Assembly: GCA_006176705.1 (NCBI GenBank)
Contig: QRFJ01004285.1
Location: 50,839 to 114,838 of the forward strand
Reading direction: 5' to 3'
Origin: Cocos nucifera
Taxonomy: Eukaryota; Streptophyta; Magnoliopsida; Arecales; Arecaceae
Length of the DNA stretch: 64,000 bases
Numbering within the stretch: the first letter of the stretch is position 1; the number at the start of each line of letters is the position of its first letter. The notes under the pieces were generated by a model. The model had not been told where the DNA came from. It did no database searches and saw only the letters and a list, made by a program, of their open reading frames with translations. Positions 1 to 11,699 of the stretch are shown here, piece after piece. The position numbers and the translations under genes are program-made.

Positions 1-265
1 GTCCTTCTATGCTCCGGCAATCTTTTTAGAAATAGGAGGAGAACCTCATCCTAACAAGGATGATAGCCAATCATGTCAGAAATAGGAGGATCTCATCCTG
101 ATAAGGTGAAAATCCTATGGGAGATTGAAAGCCTCTGATTTTTAAATAGAAGATAATGAGGAAAGGCCCTCTCAGCGGCCCTTTTGTGTCCCAGCAATCT
201 TGTTAGGAATAGGAGAAGAACTTCATCCTAACAAGAATGATAGCTAACCATGTCAGGAATAGGAG
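1..265. repeat. Tandem repeat array, about 175-bp period (left part)
   Basis: About one and a half units of a diverged tandem repeat. The stretch starting at 1 (gtccttctatgc) recurs near 178 (cccttttgtgtc), each followed by a CAATCT-TTAGGAATAGGAG-like segment and a CATCCTAACAAG segment. No ORF of note. The same repeat in reverse orientation fills 47334-47684. It is the oldest sequence in the window, since element I and element E are both inserted in it. Base 265 is the end of the TSD of element I (aggag, 261-265). The array runs off the left end of the window. Confidence 0.8.
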
Positions 266-1202
266 TGTTGGAACAATCGGTACTGCTCTGATACCAATTG
301 TTGTAACATCACCATGGCATCACCTAGCTCTGATACCTTGTGTTGTGCAAACCCCTATTCTTCAGCATGGACCTAAGGAGAACTTTGACATTCTCTAAGG
401 TAGCAGACTACTGATCCACCTAATCTAGATTTGTGATGTGGCGCCTCCCTCCTTAGGCTTGAGGGAGGTGCCCCCCTTAGGGCGGCAACTCTAGAGAGAA
501 GAGAGAAGAGAGATTGAGGGAGAAAAGATCTATATTCTAATCCATGTTATAAAATCCTAATACAACCTATATATTTATACGTAGCTATTAGGCCCGACCA
601 AAAACTCTTCTGGCTAACCCAATACATGAAAGTACTCACTGAGCTCATGTACACCAATGTCTCCTATATCTCATTCTCTGGATCTAAACCCGATCCATAC
701 ATGAGTTAGCCACCGTAAGATCTTATTTGACCAGGCCTTAAGACCCCAAATAAAAAACCTGATTTAGTTCTGTTTGCCTCCATTGAGTTGGCTCTATCAA
801 AAGCCAAACTATCTCGACTGCGTCTCATTCGAATCCTATCTTCTATCTACCTAAGATAGCTGGCTCGACTGAACCTTAAGTTGGTTCAGTCTCAACCCGA
901 GCCAGCTCGACTACATATCCAAGTCAGTCTGCTCGTGTGTCAGTCTTTTATCTTGGCTGATTCTTCTCTTGGCTTTCATCCTTTGCTTCACCTTATGTCC
1001 TAATTTTTTGGAGTACCTACCAAGCCCCCCTCAAGGTCCTCACACCTGAACCTCGAGTCCGTGCAGGGCTACATGCCACCTTTATCCTAGGACAACTCCT
1101 ATCCTAGCTTTAGAACTCACACCCATCCTAGTCTTCTAGGGCCAACATCCTAGCTCCTCCTATGGCCTTCCAAGGCTTGGAAGGACCACACCAAATCCTA
1201 CA
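266..1202 (-). repeat. Element I, 3' LTR
   Basis: LTR of a copia-like, gag-only element on the minus strand. On the + strand it starts tgttggaacaatc and ends ccaaatcctaca, followed by the polypurine tract read in reverse (atctccaccttgatg, 1203-1217), which makes it the 3' LTR. Its partner is 47685-48607 in opposite orientation. The 5 bases before it, aggag (261-265), are the reverse complement of ctcct at 47680-47684 before the partner, so they are one TSD split by a later rearrangement. It carries two internal PBS-like segments (about 279-293 and 332-342), as the partner does. Confidence 0.85.
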
Positions 1203-2449
1203 ATCTCCACCTTGATGCGTCCAAGTCTTGGCACACCTAGCAATGTTCTCCTGCACGATCCTGCTATCGTTGCACACCCTGATAGCCTCTTGTACAAACA
1301 CCACTTTTGCTAATCTTCTTCTGTTGTTATGCACCCTTAAGGCGTTTGGGATGACTGACTCCACCGCTAAAGATCTTAGCTTACTTCTTCATACCATCCT
1401 AGAATTGCAGGAACCCTTTTGCTTGGTAGCTGCATCAATTATCCTAGACTTTCCTTGAGATCCCATAGCATTCCTGTACCGACACTTGCTGCATATCCTA
1501 ACACGATCTCCTCAAAACTTTGTCAATCTTTTCCACACATGTCGCTCCATCTAGAACCATGCATCTCCAATGTTGGTGCTAGGATATCGGTCCTCCTACA
1601 CTCCTCCACTCTGAACTCGTGTCATATCTCCATCGGTGAAGCCACCTCTGCTCGATACTTCATCTAAAATCGAAGCCCACTTGATGCCGTAGAAGTTGAC
1701 TCTATAACCGAGTTCCTCAAGGCCAACCACTTAATGCTGCACTGATGAGCCTACCACTGCACCTTGAATATCATCGTTGTCCTTTCAGACCCTCCATACT
1801 CCATGGACTCCTCTGAAGCTATCTCGAATACCTCAACAACCTATGGGCAACTCTAAAACCTAAGAGCTCAACCAACTCTTTAAAATCAGCAACTGAATCC
1901 TAGGAAATTTCATCTTAGCCTTCTCCTCTTTTGCCCCTACACCAGCCACCACATCAGTTGCACCCGAAGGAACTACAGCTCAAACCCTATCTTAGGCTCA
2001 GACCCATCCATCTCATCTTGAGGCTCTTGAGACTTTCTGGCTCTCCTTGAGACCTGCTCTCGATCTTCTTGAGATGCCTCTTAACACTCTCTACTGAGAT
2101 ACCACTCTTGACTACTGCACTTCCAAGCCTCTCTCAGCCCCTATGCCTCTAGGGTAGCACTACTGCAGCACTCTAGTGCTCCCTGTCTTGTTTCTACACT
2201 GTCTCCTCATAGGTATCCAACTCTTTTCTTGTTGCACATAATCCATCCTCCACCTGAATCATGACTCTCCCTGGTGCTCCTATAAAAGAAATATGATTCA
2301 AGATCAGCCATCCAGCACTGACCTGCTGAATCCCATGAATCACCCATCTCCATCATCTCTAAGGCTTCGCAAATCCATGCTCTGATCGAACTGCTGAATG
2401 CATCCTTGACTATTTCTCTCGCCTTCTTACAATCGAAGGATGTATAGTC
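1203..2449 (-). pseudogene. gag: Element I, internal region: post-gag segment and gag C-terminal part, broken
   Basis: Minus-strand internal part of element I, reading right to left from the D insertion. About 2394-2449 matches the gag of element H near 6508-6576 (both contain gatcgaactgctgaat). Below it, down to the polypurine tract, is the same post-gag segment as in H, with many stops. One open piece (1364-1128) contains the short motif VVFVQEAIRV and near its end TWTHQGGD, which is the translated polypurine-tract region. No protease, integrase or reverse transcriptase signature is visible. The gag was cut by element D at 2450; the 5' remainder is now at 48608-48955 in the opposite orientation. 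Confidence 0.7.
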
Positions 2450-2454
2450 ACTTC

Positions 2455-4540
2455 TATTGGAAAATGTATCCTAAAGTTAATCGTCAGCCTGTTGACGGTT
2501 GTGCCATCTTATAATTATAATTGATTCATTATTAAATAAAATATATTTTTGGCATTTTTATCACAAAGTCTACATCTTCTAATGAACTTCATTATTGTGA
2601 TGAAGTCATTAGGACTATTTAGCTTCGATAAAGAGAGAATTTATCGATTAGTCCTTAAACTATTCATGACCAAATGATATGCTGTTAATAAGAATGACAG
2701 CATTTATCGAGCATAGGTCACTGTGTGCCATATCGATTGATTGTCCTCTTAACCAAGGAGTATGGAGACACAGATATGGCATACAAATAAGATATATTGG
2801 TATATCATCATTAAACGTGACCTACTCTAGTGCATTCTACTATGGAGAATTGCTCTGATGGAATAAAGGTATAAGTATCCCTAAAACCTGAGATCACCAC
2901 AGTGGCTTACAAGCAACTCACTATGCTTTGTATTGGACTAACTAAATTTTTAATTTAGTGATGGAAGATTTTTGGGCATAGTCAAGTACTTGCAAAGTCG
3001 GTGAGTGATCAAGATGGGATTGACCACTCCAAGAGTTGGAGAAGAATGCATTATTATATTTTAATATAGTAAAAATCTTGGCCAGGATAATCAATGAGAT
3101 GGATTTGATATTTTGAAATACAATGTGGATGACCTAATCAAGGTTGATAGTTAAACTCTGAAGTGTCCAATGAGCATTTTGCTCAAGGGGATGAATTATA
3201 CAAAAAAACTATATCCACATGGGTTCTAAGGATGTTGTTCTACACATTCGTTCTATCCGACCATTGGGTACCATTGCAAGATGGTCACTTCAATTGGTAT
3301 AGAAATTTATTCCTATGCTACCGACATAGGATTGGACCCATGGGATCACACACATAAGAATTTTTAATCTGATCGAATGGTTGATCGATGATTAAGAATC
3401 ATTCTAGGGTTAAACATTTAATACGATTAATGTTTGACCTAGTGCAAGTATTGCAGGAGGATCGATTAGCAATTTGATTGCTAATTAGCTTAATTTAATT
3501 AAGCCAAAGGACTGAGATTAAGTCTAATTAAATATAATTTAATTAAATTTAGTTTGGACTTAATTGGATCAAGTCCAATTTGTTTATTAGATGAGTAAAT
3601 TGCAAACCAGAACTAGTCCTAGTTCAATTAGGATTTGTATCAACCCAATTTCTAATTGGATTAGAAAATTAAATCAAAATTAAATCTGATTTAATTAGAT
3701 GATTAGTTAGACTAAGATCTAATCTAATTGGATTAATTAAATTCTAATTTAGTTTGGTCAAGGATCAAGTTGGACCAAGTCAAACTAGGAGTCCTAGTGA
3801 GACTAGGACTCCTATCTCCATGCGCCACCTTAGCCCCAACACCTCTGATGCCATTTTTGTAGGATTTTTTCATGGAAATATTTCTTTCAAAATGTTCACA
3901 TATGCCACTTTGCCCCCTTTATCTCAAATATGGTATTTAGATATTGTGATCAAGTCAAAAGAAGAGTTTGAGTTGATTTAAACTCTATAAGATAGAATTT
4001 TGAGAAACCAAAACTCCTTCCTATTTTGTGTCACCCACATCCATATTTTTTCTTTCAAATTTTCATGGCTTTTAGATGCCTTTTTATGCAACATTCTCTG
4101 GTGGTCCATACAAAAAATAAAGGAGAGGGCACCCAAGAGTTGGTCGCCCCAACTTTAGCCCTGTTTGGATAACTCTTGACTGGGTATTTGACCTGGTCAA
4201 GGATTCCTCTATATATCCTTATATAAAATGAATTTTGATCTAATTCTTTTGTGGATTACACATCTGAGAGAGATCATTTAGAGCATAAAAAATCTATGAG
4301 AGAAGCCTAGGGCATGGAATTTTGTAAAGACACTAATCAAGGTGCTTTGGTGAGAGAGCAAAGAAGAAGAAGAGGGTCTTCGTCTAGTTCTTTCTTCCAT
4401 TCCTATTCCTCCATCTTTGTGAGCGTTTGAGAGGTGTTTTAGCATCATGAATCATCTTTCTTTACCTTAGAAAGTTGGAGAGTCCAAGCTTAAAGGAAAG
4501 AAGATCTAGATCGACCATTGGAGAAGGATCAGCACAGTAT
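2455..4540 (+). repeat. Element D, 5' LTR, part 1
   Basis: Begins TATTGGAAAATG where the 3' LTR begins TGTTGAAAAAT (23833), so the terminal TG has decayed to TA. It is alignable by eye along its length with 23833-25237 up to the F insertion (shared ccatgcgccaccttagcc), then with the reverse complement of 50052 downward (shared atgccatttttg, catggaaatatttct, ttcctattttgtg). It is cut at 4540 by element H; agtat (4536-4540) is H's TSD. Very rich in A and T; the short ORFs in it are not supported as genes. Confidence 0.87.
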
Positions 4541-5420
4541 TATTGTTCCTACGGCTGCTTGGAGCCATAACCATAGATCTGATCTCTTGCGTGGACTTGG
4601 GTGTTAATCCAGCAAACTAAAGAAGATCTAAGAAAGATGAAAGAAGCTAGGGTTTTGGTGTTGGAACTAAAGAGAAGAGAGAAGAGAGTTAGGAAGAAAA
4701 GCTCAATTATATTCTCTTCTTCTATAAAAGTTATAATGTCCTGATTTATATACCTTAGAGTTCCCATATGAATGCTAATAAACCCCAGCTCAAAAACTTC
4801 CTTAGGCTAACCCAATACATGAAAGCACTCACCGAGCCCAAGTCTCACATGCTCTCATCCCCTGGATCTAATCCCAACCCATACATGAATTAGCCCCCTT
4901 AAGACCTCTCAAATCGGGCCTTAAGACCCCTAGGATCAACCTAGACCCTAACCCAAAATAGACTCTCGCATAACTCTGCCAGCACACTGAGCTGACTCAG
5001 TCTCAGCACTGAGCCAGCTAAGTTCCACTGGATCAGCTCAGTCTAAAATGGAGCAAGCCCAGTCCTGTGCCGTGCTAGCAGTCTCGAATGTGTAGTTCTC
5101 TATTTTGCCTGTGCTCTGGGACTTAGCCGACCCAATTTTGGACTGAGCCAGCTAACCTACAAAAAATCTTCTCTCTACAGTCTTGATTCTTCGATTTTGG
5201 TTTCTTGCTCCATCTTAAATCTCAGATCTCCGAAGCACCAGCCAAGCCCCTTGAGCCCCTCAATACCCAAACCTTAAGCCCATGAAGAGTTACATGCCGC
5301 CTCCACCCTAGGACAACTCTTATCCTAGCCCTAGGACCACATCAATCCTAGCCTCCTCGAAGCCCTCACCCTGGCTCCATCCGTGGCCTCCTAAGGCTTG
5401 GAAGCACCATAGCACCTACA
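4541..5420 (-). repeat. Element H, 3' LTR
   Basis: About 880 bp, matching 7077-7962 throughout (shared caactctgc-like start tattgttcctac, ctcatcccctggatctaatccc, end cacctaca). On the minus strand the LTR starts TGTAGG and appears to end ACAATA rather than CA: both copies share gttcc plus the preceding tat, and only this reading puts the TSD next to the element. It is followed on the + strand by the reversed polypurine tract atctccaccttgatg. Confidence 0.83.
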
Positions 5421-5435
5421 ATCTCCACCTTGATG

Positions 5436-6185
5436 CACCCAAGCCTTGGTACACCTAGCAAAATCCTCCTGCATGATCCTACTATCCCTGCATGTCCTGA
5501 TAGCCCCTCGTGCTCACCTTACCACTACCATTCCTCTTCAACTACTGAGCTCCCTTTGAGGCCTTCAGGTTGACCGCCTCCACCGCTAAAGTCCTTGGCT
5601 TGTTTCTCTGCACCACCTTTGGAGTTGTAGATATCCTTCTGCTTGGCAGCTACATCACTTATCTTGGACTTTCCTGGAGATCATGCAATATTCCTTTACT
5701 GGCACTCACCGCATATCCTAATGCACCACTTGACACTGTCCCCTTAGAGCCATGCCTATCTCCCTGCACAATCCTCTCCACTTGGATCTGTACAGCCCCA
5801 GCATTGGTACTGGGATATAGGTCCTCCCTCTGCACCCCCTGCTCTGAACTCGTGTCACAGCTTCCTCCACCTATGAAGCCACCTTTGCTCGGTGCTCCAC
5901 CTAAAATTAAAGTCCCTCTGATGCCGTAGAAGCCAACTCTATCTTTGAGTCCCCCGAGGCCAACCACCCAATGCTGCACTATTGGGCCTGTCGCTGTACC
6001 TCGAACACTATCACTGACCCTTCGAACCCTCTGCACTCTGCAGACCTATCCAAAACCATCTTAGATACACCACACCCTATGGGCTCCTCCGAGACCACCA
6101 AGAGCTTATCTAAATCTTCACTTTCAATGACTGAACTGATAAAATCCGAGCTTTCTCCTCCCTTACACTTCTTCTAAAGTGAACA
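5436..6185 (-). pseudogene. Element H, post-gag segment, no recognisable pol
   Basis: About 750 bp between the gag zinc knuckle and the polypurine tract. The longest open stretch (6036-5659, 125 codons) does not look like protease, integrase or RT to me. Its product includes LYPSTNAGA, and the matching part of element I (about 1570-1650) can be read as YPSTNIGDA. The end near 5460-5560 also matches I. Conservation between the two copies shows it was part of the family's internal region when both moved. It could be an eroded protease/gag-pre-integrase remnant or a separate reading frame; no function is assigned. Confidence 0.5.
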
Positions 6186-6884
6186 CTCTCGCTTAAAGTA
6201 CCCTGCTTCTCCATACTTGAAACATCTCTTAGACCCTTTGCCGCCCCTCTGTTCGCCCTTCTTCTTCTTTTTTCTATGCTTCTCTAAAACCACAAGACTC
6301 TCTTAGAAGACCTCCCTCTTTGTCATCCATTCCTGCTACTCGTTGGACCTGAGCACTAATACGATCTCCTCGTACACCAGTGTCTCCTTACCATATAGCA
6401 AAGTTGTCACCAACGGATCGAAGCTTTCGGGTAGCGAACATAGCAACAATAGACTCTTATCCTCCTCTTCTAAATCCATCCCTGTATTGAGCAAGTCCAT
6501 ACTCATCCGATCGAACTGCTGAATATGCCCCACAACATCCTCACTCTCCTGCATCCGAAGGCTATACAGTTGCTTCTTCAGCATCAACTTGTTATGCATG
6601 ATCTTCCCCATGTACAACTGCTACAATCTCGACCATAATCCTTTGGATGTTCTCTCCTCTAATACACCATACAAAACCTCATCCACCAAATAAGTTCTAA
6701 TCATGGCACATGCCCTTTTCTCCAAGGACACCCACTCCTTGTCTGTGATCTCCTCCGACCTATCTTTCAAGGCTGAATCCAACCTCATCTAAACCAGTAG
6801 ATCCTCCACCCTTACCATCCACATCATGAAACTTTTATTTCCATCAAACTTGTATAATCTTACCTTCAACTTGCTATTTTTCAT
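6186..6884 (-). pseudogene. gag: Element H, copia-type gag (UBN2-like), with stop codons
   Basis: Minus-strand gag starting at ATG 6884. Near the N-terminus it has YKFDG and a W-containing segment typical of copia gag, then TDKEWVSLE, DEVLYGVLEE, NKLMLKKQLYSLRM, and the family hallmark LLLLCSLPESFDPLVTTLLY. A degenerate zinc knuckle (CFKYGEAGYFKREC, near 6230-6190) lacks the expected second Cys and the His. At least two in-frame stops (after about 31 and 88 codons) break it; the longest open piece is 6617-6336. It would have coated element RNA in virus-like particles. Recognised from family knowledge of plant copia gag. Confidence 0.85.
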
Positions 6885-7062
6885 GATCAATCTGAATCAA
6901 ATAACGTCAAATAGATAGATCTGAGAAATACCTTGACTAGGGATGGTGGACAGCAGCCCAATGATCTCTTTCTTCCTCACGAAGCCTGGAGAAAGTCTTT
7001 AGATCTAAATCTCGCTACTGATCTCTACTAAAAACTAATCTTCTTCCTCCATGCTCAACCTA

Positions 7063-7076
7063 GCTCTGATATTAAT
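7063..7076 (-). other. Element H, primer-binding site (initiator tRNA-Met type)
   Basis: On the minus strand reads attaatatcagagc, against the usual copia PBS TTGGTATCAGAGC; two bases are changed. It lies directly inside the 5' LTR. Confidence 0.7.
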
Positions 7077-7962
7077 TATTGTTCCTACAACTGCTTGGAG
7101 CCACAGCCATAGATCCAATCTCTTGCGTGAACCTGGGTGTTAATCCAACAAACTGAAGAAGATCTAAGAAAGACGAGAGAAGCTAGGATTTTGGTATTGG
7201 AACCAAAGAGAAGAGAGAAAAGAGAAGAGAGTTAGGGAGAAAAGCTTAATTATATTCCCTTCTTCTGTCAAAATTATAATATCCTGATTTATATACCCTA
7301 GAGTTCCCACATGAACTCTAATAAACCCCAGCTCAAAAACTTTCTTAGGCTAACTCAATACATGAAAGCACTCACCAAGTCCATGTCTTACATGCTCTCA
7401 TCCCCTGGATCTAATCCCAATCCATACATGAATTAGCTCCCTTAAGACCTCTCAAACTAGGCCTTAAGACCCTTAGGATCAACCCAGACCCTAGCCCAAA
7501 ATAGATCCTCACATAACTCTATCCGTGCACTGAGCCAACTTAGTCTTAGCACTGAGTTGGCTAAGTTCTATTAGATTGGCTCAGTCTGAAATTGAGCCGG
7601 CCCAGTCCTGTGCCGTGCCAGCTGTCCTGAACGTGCAGCTCTCTATTTTGCCTATGCTCTGAGACTTAGCTGATCCAGTTTTGAACTGAGTTGGCTAACC
7701 TACAAAAAATCTTCTTTCTGTAGTCTTGATTTTTTGGCTTTTGTTTCTTACTTCATCTTGAATCCCAGGTCTCCGAAGCATCAACCAAGCCCCTTGAGGC
7801 CCTCAATACTCGAACCTCAAGCCCGCGGAGAGTTATATGCCACCTCCATCCTAGATAACTTCTGTCCTAGCCCTAGGATCACACCTATCCTAGCCTCATC
7901 GGAGCCCTCATCCTGACTCTGTCCGTGGCCTTTCAAGACTTGGGAGCACCACAACACCTACA
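7077..7962 (-). repeat. Element H, 5' LTR
   Basis: About 886 bp, partner of 4541-5420. On the minus strand it starts TGTAGGTGTTGTGG and ends next to the PBS. The 5 bases after it on the + strand (agtac, 7963-7967) are the TSD. Short ORFs on the + strand here (for example 7734-7916) are shadows of LTR sequence. Confidence 0.83.
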
Positions 7963-8349
7963 AGTACTAGCATACTGTGCTAATTTTTGGACACCGGACT
8001 TTAGATCTATAATTGAGGGCTCGTGTGGACAACTTGTAGAGGTTGGACATGTTTGTGGCTTGGAGCAAACATCTCAGGCTCAGATTAGTGAGTTAAGAAA
8101 CTCGAGATTCAAAGGTAAGGATGATCTGATCTTCCTATTACATGTCTAGATCTGATCTAGAGTAGTTTGCTGTTGATATGATTAATATGCAGTTCTTTTG
8201 ATATTTTATTTTTTTATTTAATAGCATGTCTTAATCATATAATAGGATTCTATATATAGGGTTTTATGTTATATTGTTTATGATTTAATGTGATTAATTC
8301 ACCTCTTTCGCTAAAATTTTGAAAAATTTTCAAAAGCTCGATTCTTATA
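7963..8349 (+). repeat. Element D, 5' LTR, part 2
   Basis: Resumes the D LTR after H. It matches the reverse complement of 49360-48956 (shared gctagt/ctagcata junction, cgtgtggacaact, cctattacatgtctaga, tgattaattcacctctttc). Ends cgattcttata; the 3' LTR ends cgattcctaca, so the terminal CA has decayed to TA. Confidence 0.86.
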
Positions 8350-8364
8350 ATTGATATCAGAGCC
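8350..8364 (+). other. Element D, primer-binding site
   Basis: attgatatcagagcc follows the LTR directly. It differs from TTGGTATCAGAGC by one base. This initiator tRNA-Met type PBS is standard for plant copia elements. Confidence 0.8.
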
Positions 8365-8487
8365 TAGGATCATTTATTACATGATTTACCCATGATTAGA
8401 TTATATTTCTAGATTAGATCAAATTTATAATCTGATGATTAAATCTAAAATTAAAATTTTAGATTGCACGTGCTGTAAAGTTGTCCT
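8365..8487 (+). other. Element D, untranslated leader, part 1
   Basis: AT-rich leader between the PBS and element C. No ORF. gtcct (8483-8487) is the left TSD of C. Confidence 0.75.
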
Positions 8488-10752
8488 TGAAGGAAAAACT
8501 TATTTTTCTGACACAAGATCGTTCATATCTGATTGGATATGAAGAAATATTTTAAATTTTTTTTTTTAAATTCTAATCAAATATGAGACTTCTTGAATCT
8601 AATCATATATATTTGATATTAAAAGTTAAAAATAAAATTAAATCCAATTTAATTTTAAGTACTTAATTTGGTAATCTAATTATCCTATGATGATCCTGTT
8701 GATTCCTAAGATTTTGGAAGGAGCTATGATGCTCCTGGCCTCTATCAGTATCCACTTGGGTAGGATCTAAATATCTTCTTCTCATGAATCTCTTATCCAA
8801 AAATTAGATTTGGATCTGATTTCAAAAGCCTTCAAAATAACTTTTGAGGGCAACCTGTTTGTCTCATGAACACCATCGTGTAGATGCTGAATCTTATGCC
8901 AAAAATCTTGGACCTTCAACTTAGATTTTTGCCTAACTTTTTAGGCATGTAGAAGAGAGGGAGAGAGAGGAAAAAGAAGGTGTGGATATTAGAGAGAAGG
9001 CTCCTTTAGGTGTAGAAAAAATAAATTACATTTAGGCAATTTTGTGAGAAGAGTTCTTATACAAGACATAGCACCATAAAGAGTCCCTTTTTAACCAAAA
9101 ACCTTATTAATTTGACCATTGGAACTCTTGGACCCAATCTCCACAAAAAACCCTAGATTCCATCTAGTTTTGACAGCAAAAATCCATCTAGAAGGTGACA
9201 GCATGAAAGGATAAGGAAGAGTCCATGTGCGTCTAGGACTCTTCCCTTAAGAGTTTGATTCAAATCAAACCCCATCAAAACCTAGTCCAGGGACCTCCAA
9301 AAATCATGAAATTTTGCACACCCAAAGTATGACTCGTACCCTATCACATATCCAAAAATTGTAGCAAATAATTTCTATAAAAATTTCTAAAATTCTTTAA
9401 TCATATGACCCTCAATTCTCTCAATTGGGTCAACTATTAACCCTAGTCCAATTGCACTAGGAATGAATTTAATTTTCATAATTAATCTGATCTGAACTTA
9501 ATCCAGTTAGATGAAAATAAACTCATTCAAGATATAGAAATGAGTCAAATCAAATTTGACTCGATTGTCATGAATCAAAAAGATTACAGAAGGAGAAAGT
9601 CAGGCTCAATCGTGTGCTAGCATAATTACCTTGAACATGATTGGATCTAATCCAAATCAATCGAACTAGGTTAGCTCAATTGATGACATCCAGATCAAAA
9701 TCCTTATTTGTATGATCTAGTTAGATTTAGTTTTGTATTGTAATGAGACATGTCATGATCTCCATCATCGACATCATCGCAACACCTTTCGATGGATCAA
9801 AACTTTTCTGATTCATACAATTAGAATGATCGATCATCAAAATCATTCTAATTGCTCTCAAAATCCACCAGTGACACCTAGAAGCATATGGTGGCAATCC
9901 ATCAGAACTAAAAGTGAATCTCTCGATGCAACTACCTATGTGATTGGGTTCTTCTATCTTGAGCCCCGATAGGATTAGGGTTAAGGTGAACTCGTCAAAC
10001 CCAATATCCATCATATGAATTAATTATTCGATTCGAGTCCTATGTGAACTCTTATAGAAATTCTTTCTATCATCTTCACTCTACCATGGCCATGGGCTAA
10101 TGGACTCGATTCTCATGACCATCATAGGACTACTCCTTATTTACTGAGGTAGATAGATCTCTTATTAGTGCAATCCAATTCCTATAAGGAACATACTATA
10201 GCCAACATATACTTTAGGGTTCCGAATGGCTAGGAGATTGAGTTATGGTGTAGTCAAACTATAACACCCTCAAGGTGAATCATCGATGCACCTTAGGTCA
10301 AAGAACCAGACACACTACTGTAACATCGAGCCAGTCATCGATGAGAAGGTAGACTTCCTTATGAATGCTCAAGATGGTCACGCTCAATACCCTCATTCTC
10401 TAACGAGTATTTGTACTCTCGTTTTGGTGTCTCTACACCATAGACTCAAGACTCATCTACTAAAAAAAAGCGATCATATACCAACCTTCCAGATCAATCA
10501 CCATCCTCATGATGATCCTACGGTTGGAAGCAGTTTATGAGTTAATTATGAAAATTAATATCTTAAATTTTCAACTCTTTGAAAATATGAATTGTCAATA
10601 TCATTAACTCAAAGGATGTATCACATACACTTTAAATACATACTATGATAGAAAATAATTTTTTTATTAATTTATAATCAAAATTATAAAATTATTCTTA
10701 GAAGTGTATTATAAGTGTTAGCCAATCTGACTTCTAGAGCACACATCTAACA
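8488..10752 (-). repeat. Element C, 3' LTR
   Basis: 2265 bp. Starts tgaaggaaaaac and ends cacatctaaca on the + strand; partner of 16026-18252. Alignable with the B LTRs over much of its right half (for example atgatcgatcatc, gtggcaatccatcag, gatgatcctacggttg), but the left half is different and I see no dense run of TTGAC cores. The + strand ORFs at 9733-9972 and 10286-10540 lie antisense to LTR sequence and recur in other copies only because the LTR does. Confidence 0.85.
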
Positions 10753-10928
10753 AACTCCCACTTGACTTAAAGTTAATTGGCTACAAATCTAAGTCCCATC
10801 TTCTTAAGGTGGGCTTCGATCTTCTACTGGCCTAAAGACTTCGTCAGTAAATCTATCGCATTGTTCGTGGAGTCGACTCTCTTAACCTCAACATAATCCT
10901 TCTTGAGGTAATCGCAAATGAGATGGAA

Positions 10929-11660
10929 TCACTGCTCGATGTGCTTGAATTTCTGTTGAGACCTCAGCTCCTTAGCTAGGGCTATGGCACCATGGTTGTC
11001 GCAGTATAGAGGGACGACATTTGATGGCATCACTTCGAGTTCTATGACAAACTTCTTACACCAGAATGCCTCTTTTGCAGCTTTCGATGCAGCGATGTAC
11101 TCTGCTTCCATGGTGGAATCTGCTATCACGGTCTGCTTAAAATTTTTCCAGCTGACAGCACCATCATTATACACAAATAGACTATCAGATGTCAACTTTC
11201 GATCATTTATATCAAACATAAAATCTAAGTCTATATAACCCTGGACCTGGAGTTCTTCTTTATCAAAAATCAAGAACATATCCTTAGTTCTTCTCAAGTA
11301 CTTAAGGATACATTTCATAGAAGTCCAATGCTCTTCACATGGATTCGACTAATATCTGCTCGTGACACTCACAGCATGGGCGATATCAGGTCGTGTACAT
11401 AGCATGACGTACATGAGGCTCCCTATTATCGAAGCATAACAGGTCTTGCTCATGCGTTCAATCTCCTCAGGTGTGTTGGGACACATCTTCTTGAAGAGAT
11501 GAATGTCATGTTTGAAGGGCACCAATCTCCTCTTGGAGTTTTTCATGCTAAACCTCTTTAGTACCTCCTATATGTACATCTTCTGTAAGAGACCTAGCAT
11601 CCTATTTGGTCTATCCCTATAGACCTTAATTCTTAGAATAAAGGATGCCTCTCCTAAGTC
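10929..11660 (-). pseudogene. pol: Element C, RNase H domain, frameshifted
   Basis: C-terminal RNase H of copia pol, which removes RNA from RNA:DNA hybrids. Two open pieces: 11546-11349 (contains PFKHDIHLFKKMCP, TRPDIAHAVSVTSRY) and 11318-10929 (contains MKCILKYLRRTKDM, GAVSWKNFKQTV, ADSTMEAEYIAASKAAKEA, CDNHGAIALAKE). The acidic residues of the EAEY and CDN segments are kept. A stop/frame change separates the pieces near 11320-11349. Unlike element B, the middle of the domain is present. Confidence 0.82.
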
Positions 11661-11699
11661 TTTCATAGAGAACTCTTTTAATACCTACATTTTAACTAT

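Larger units (their letters stand above)
4541..7962 (-). mobile_element. Element H: gag-only copia-like LTR element (non-autonomous)
   Basis: Complete 3.4-kb element on the minus strand: 3' LTR 4541-5420, polypurine tract 5421-5435, internal 5421-7076, PBS about 7063-7076, 5' LTR 7077-7962. TSD agtat (4536-4540) and agtac (7963-7967), 4 of 5; the uninterrupted target agtac is visible in the D 3' LTR near 49350-49357 (reverse: ctagtactatg), which confirms the boundaries. The internal region of about 1.65 kb encodes a copia-type gag but no protease, integrase or RT, so it would have depended on enzymes from another element. Same family as element I. Confidence 0.85.

Noticed and set aside
5570..5929. 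119-codon + strand ORF in element H
   Set aside because: It overlaps the minus-strand internal region of H, whose orientation is fixed by gag, PBS and PPT; no domain and no conservation as protein in element I.
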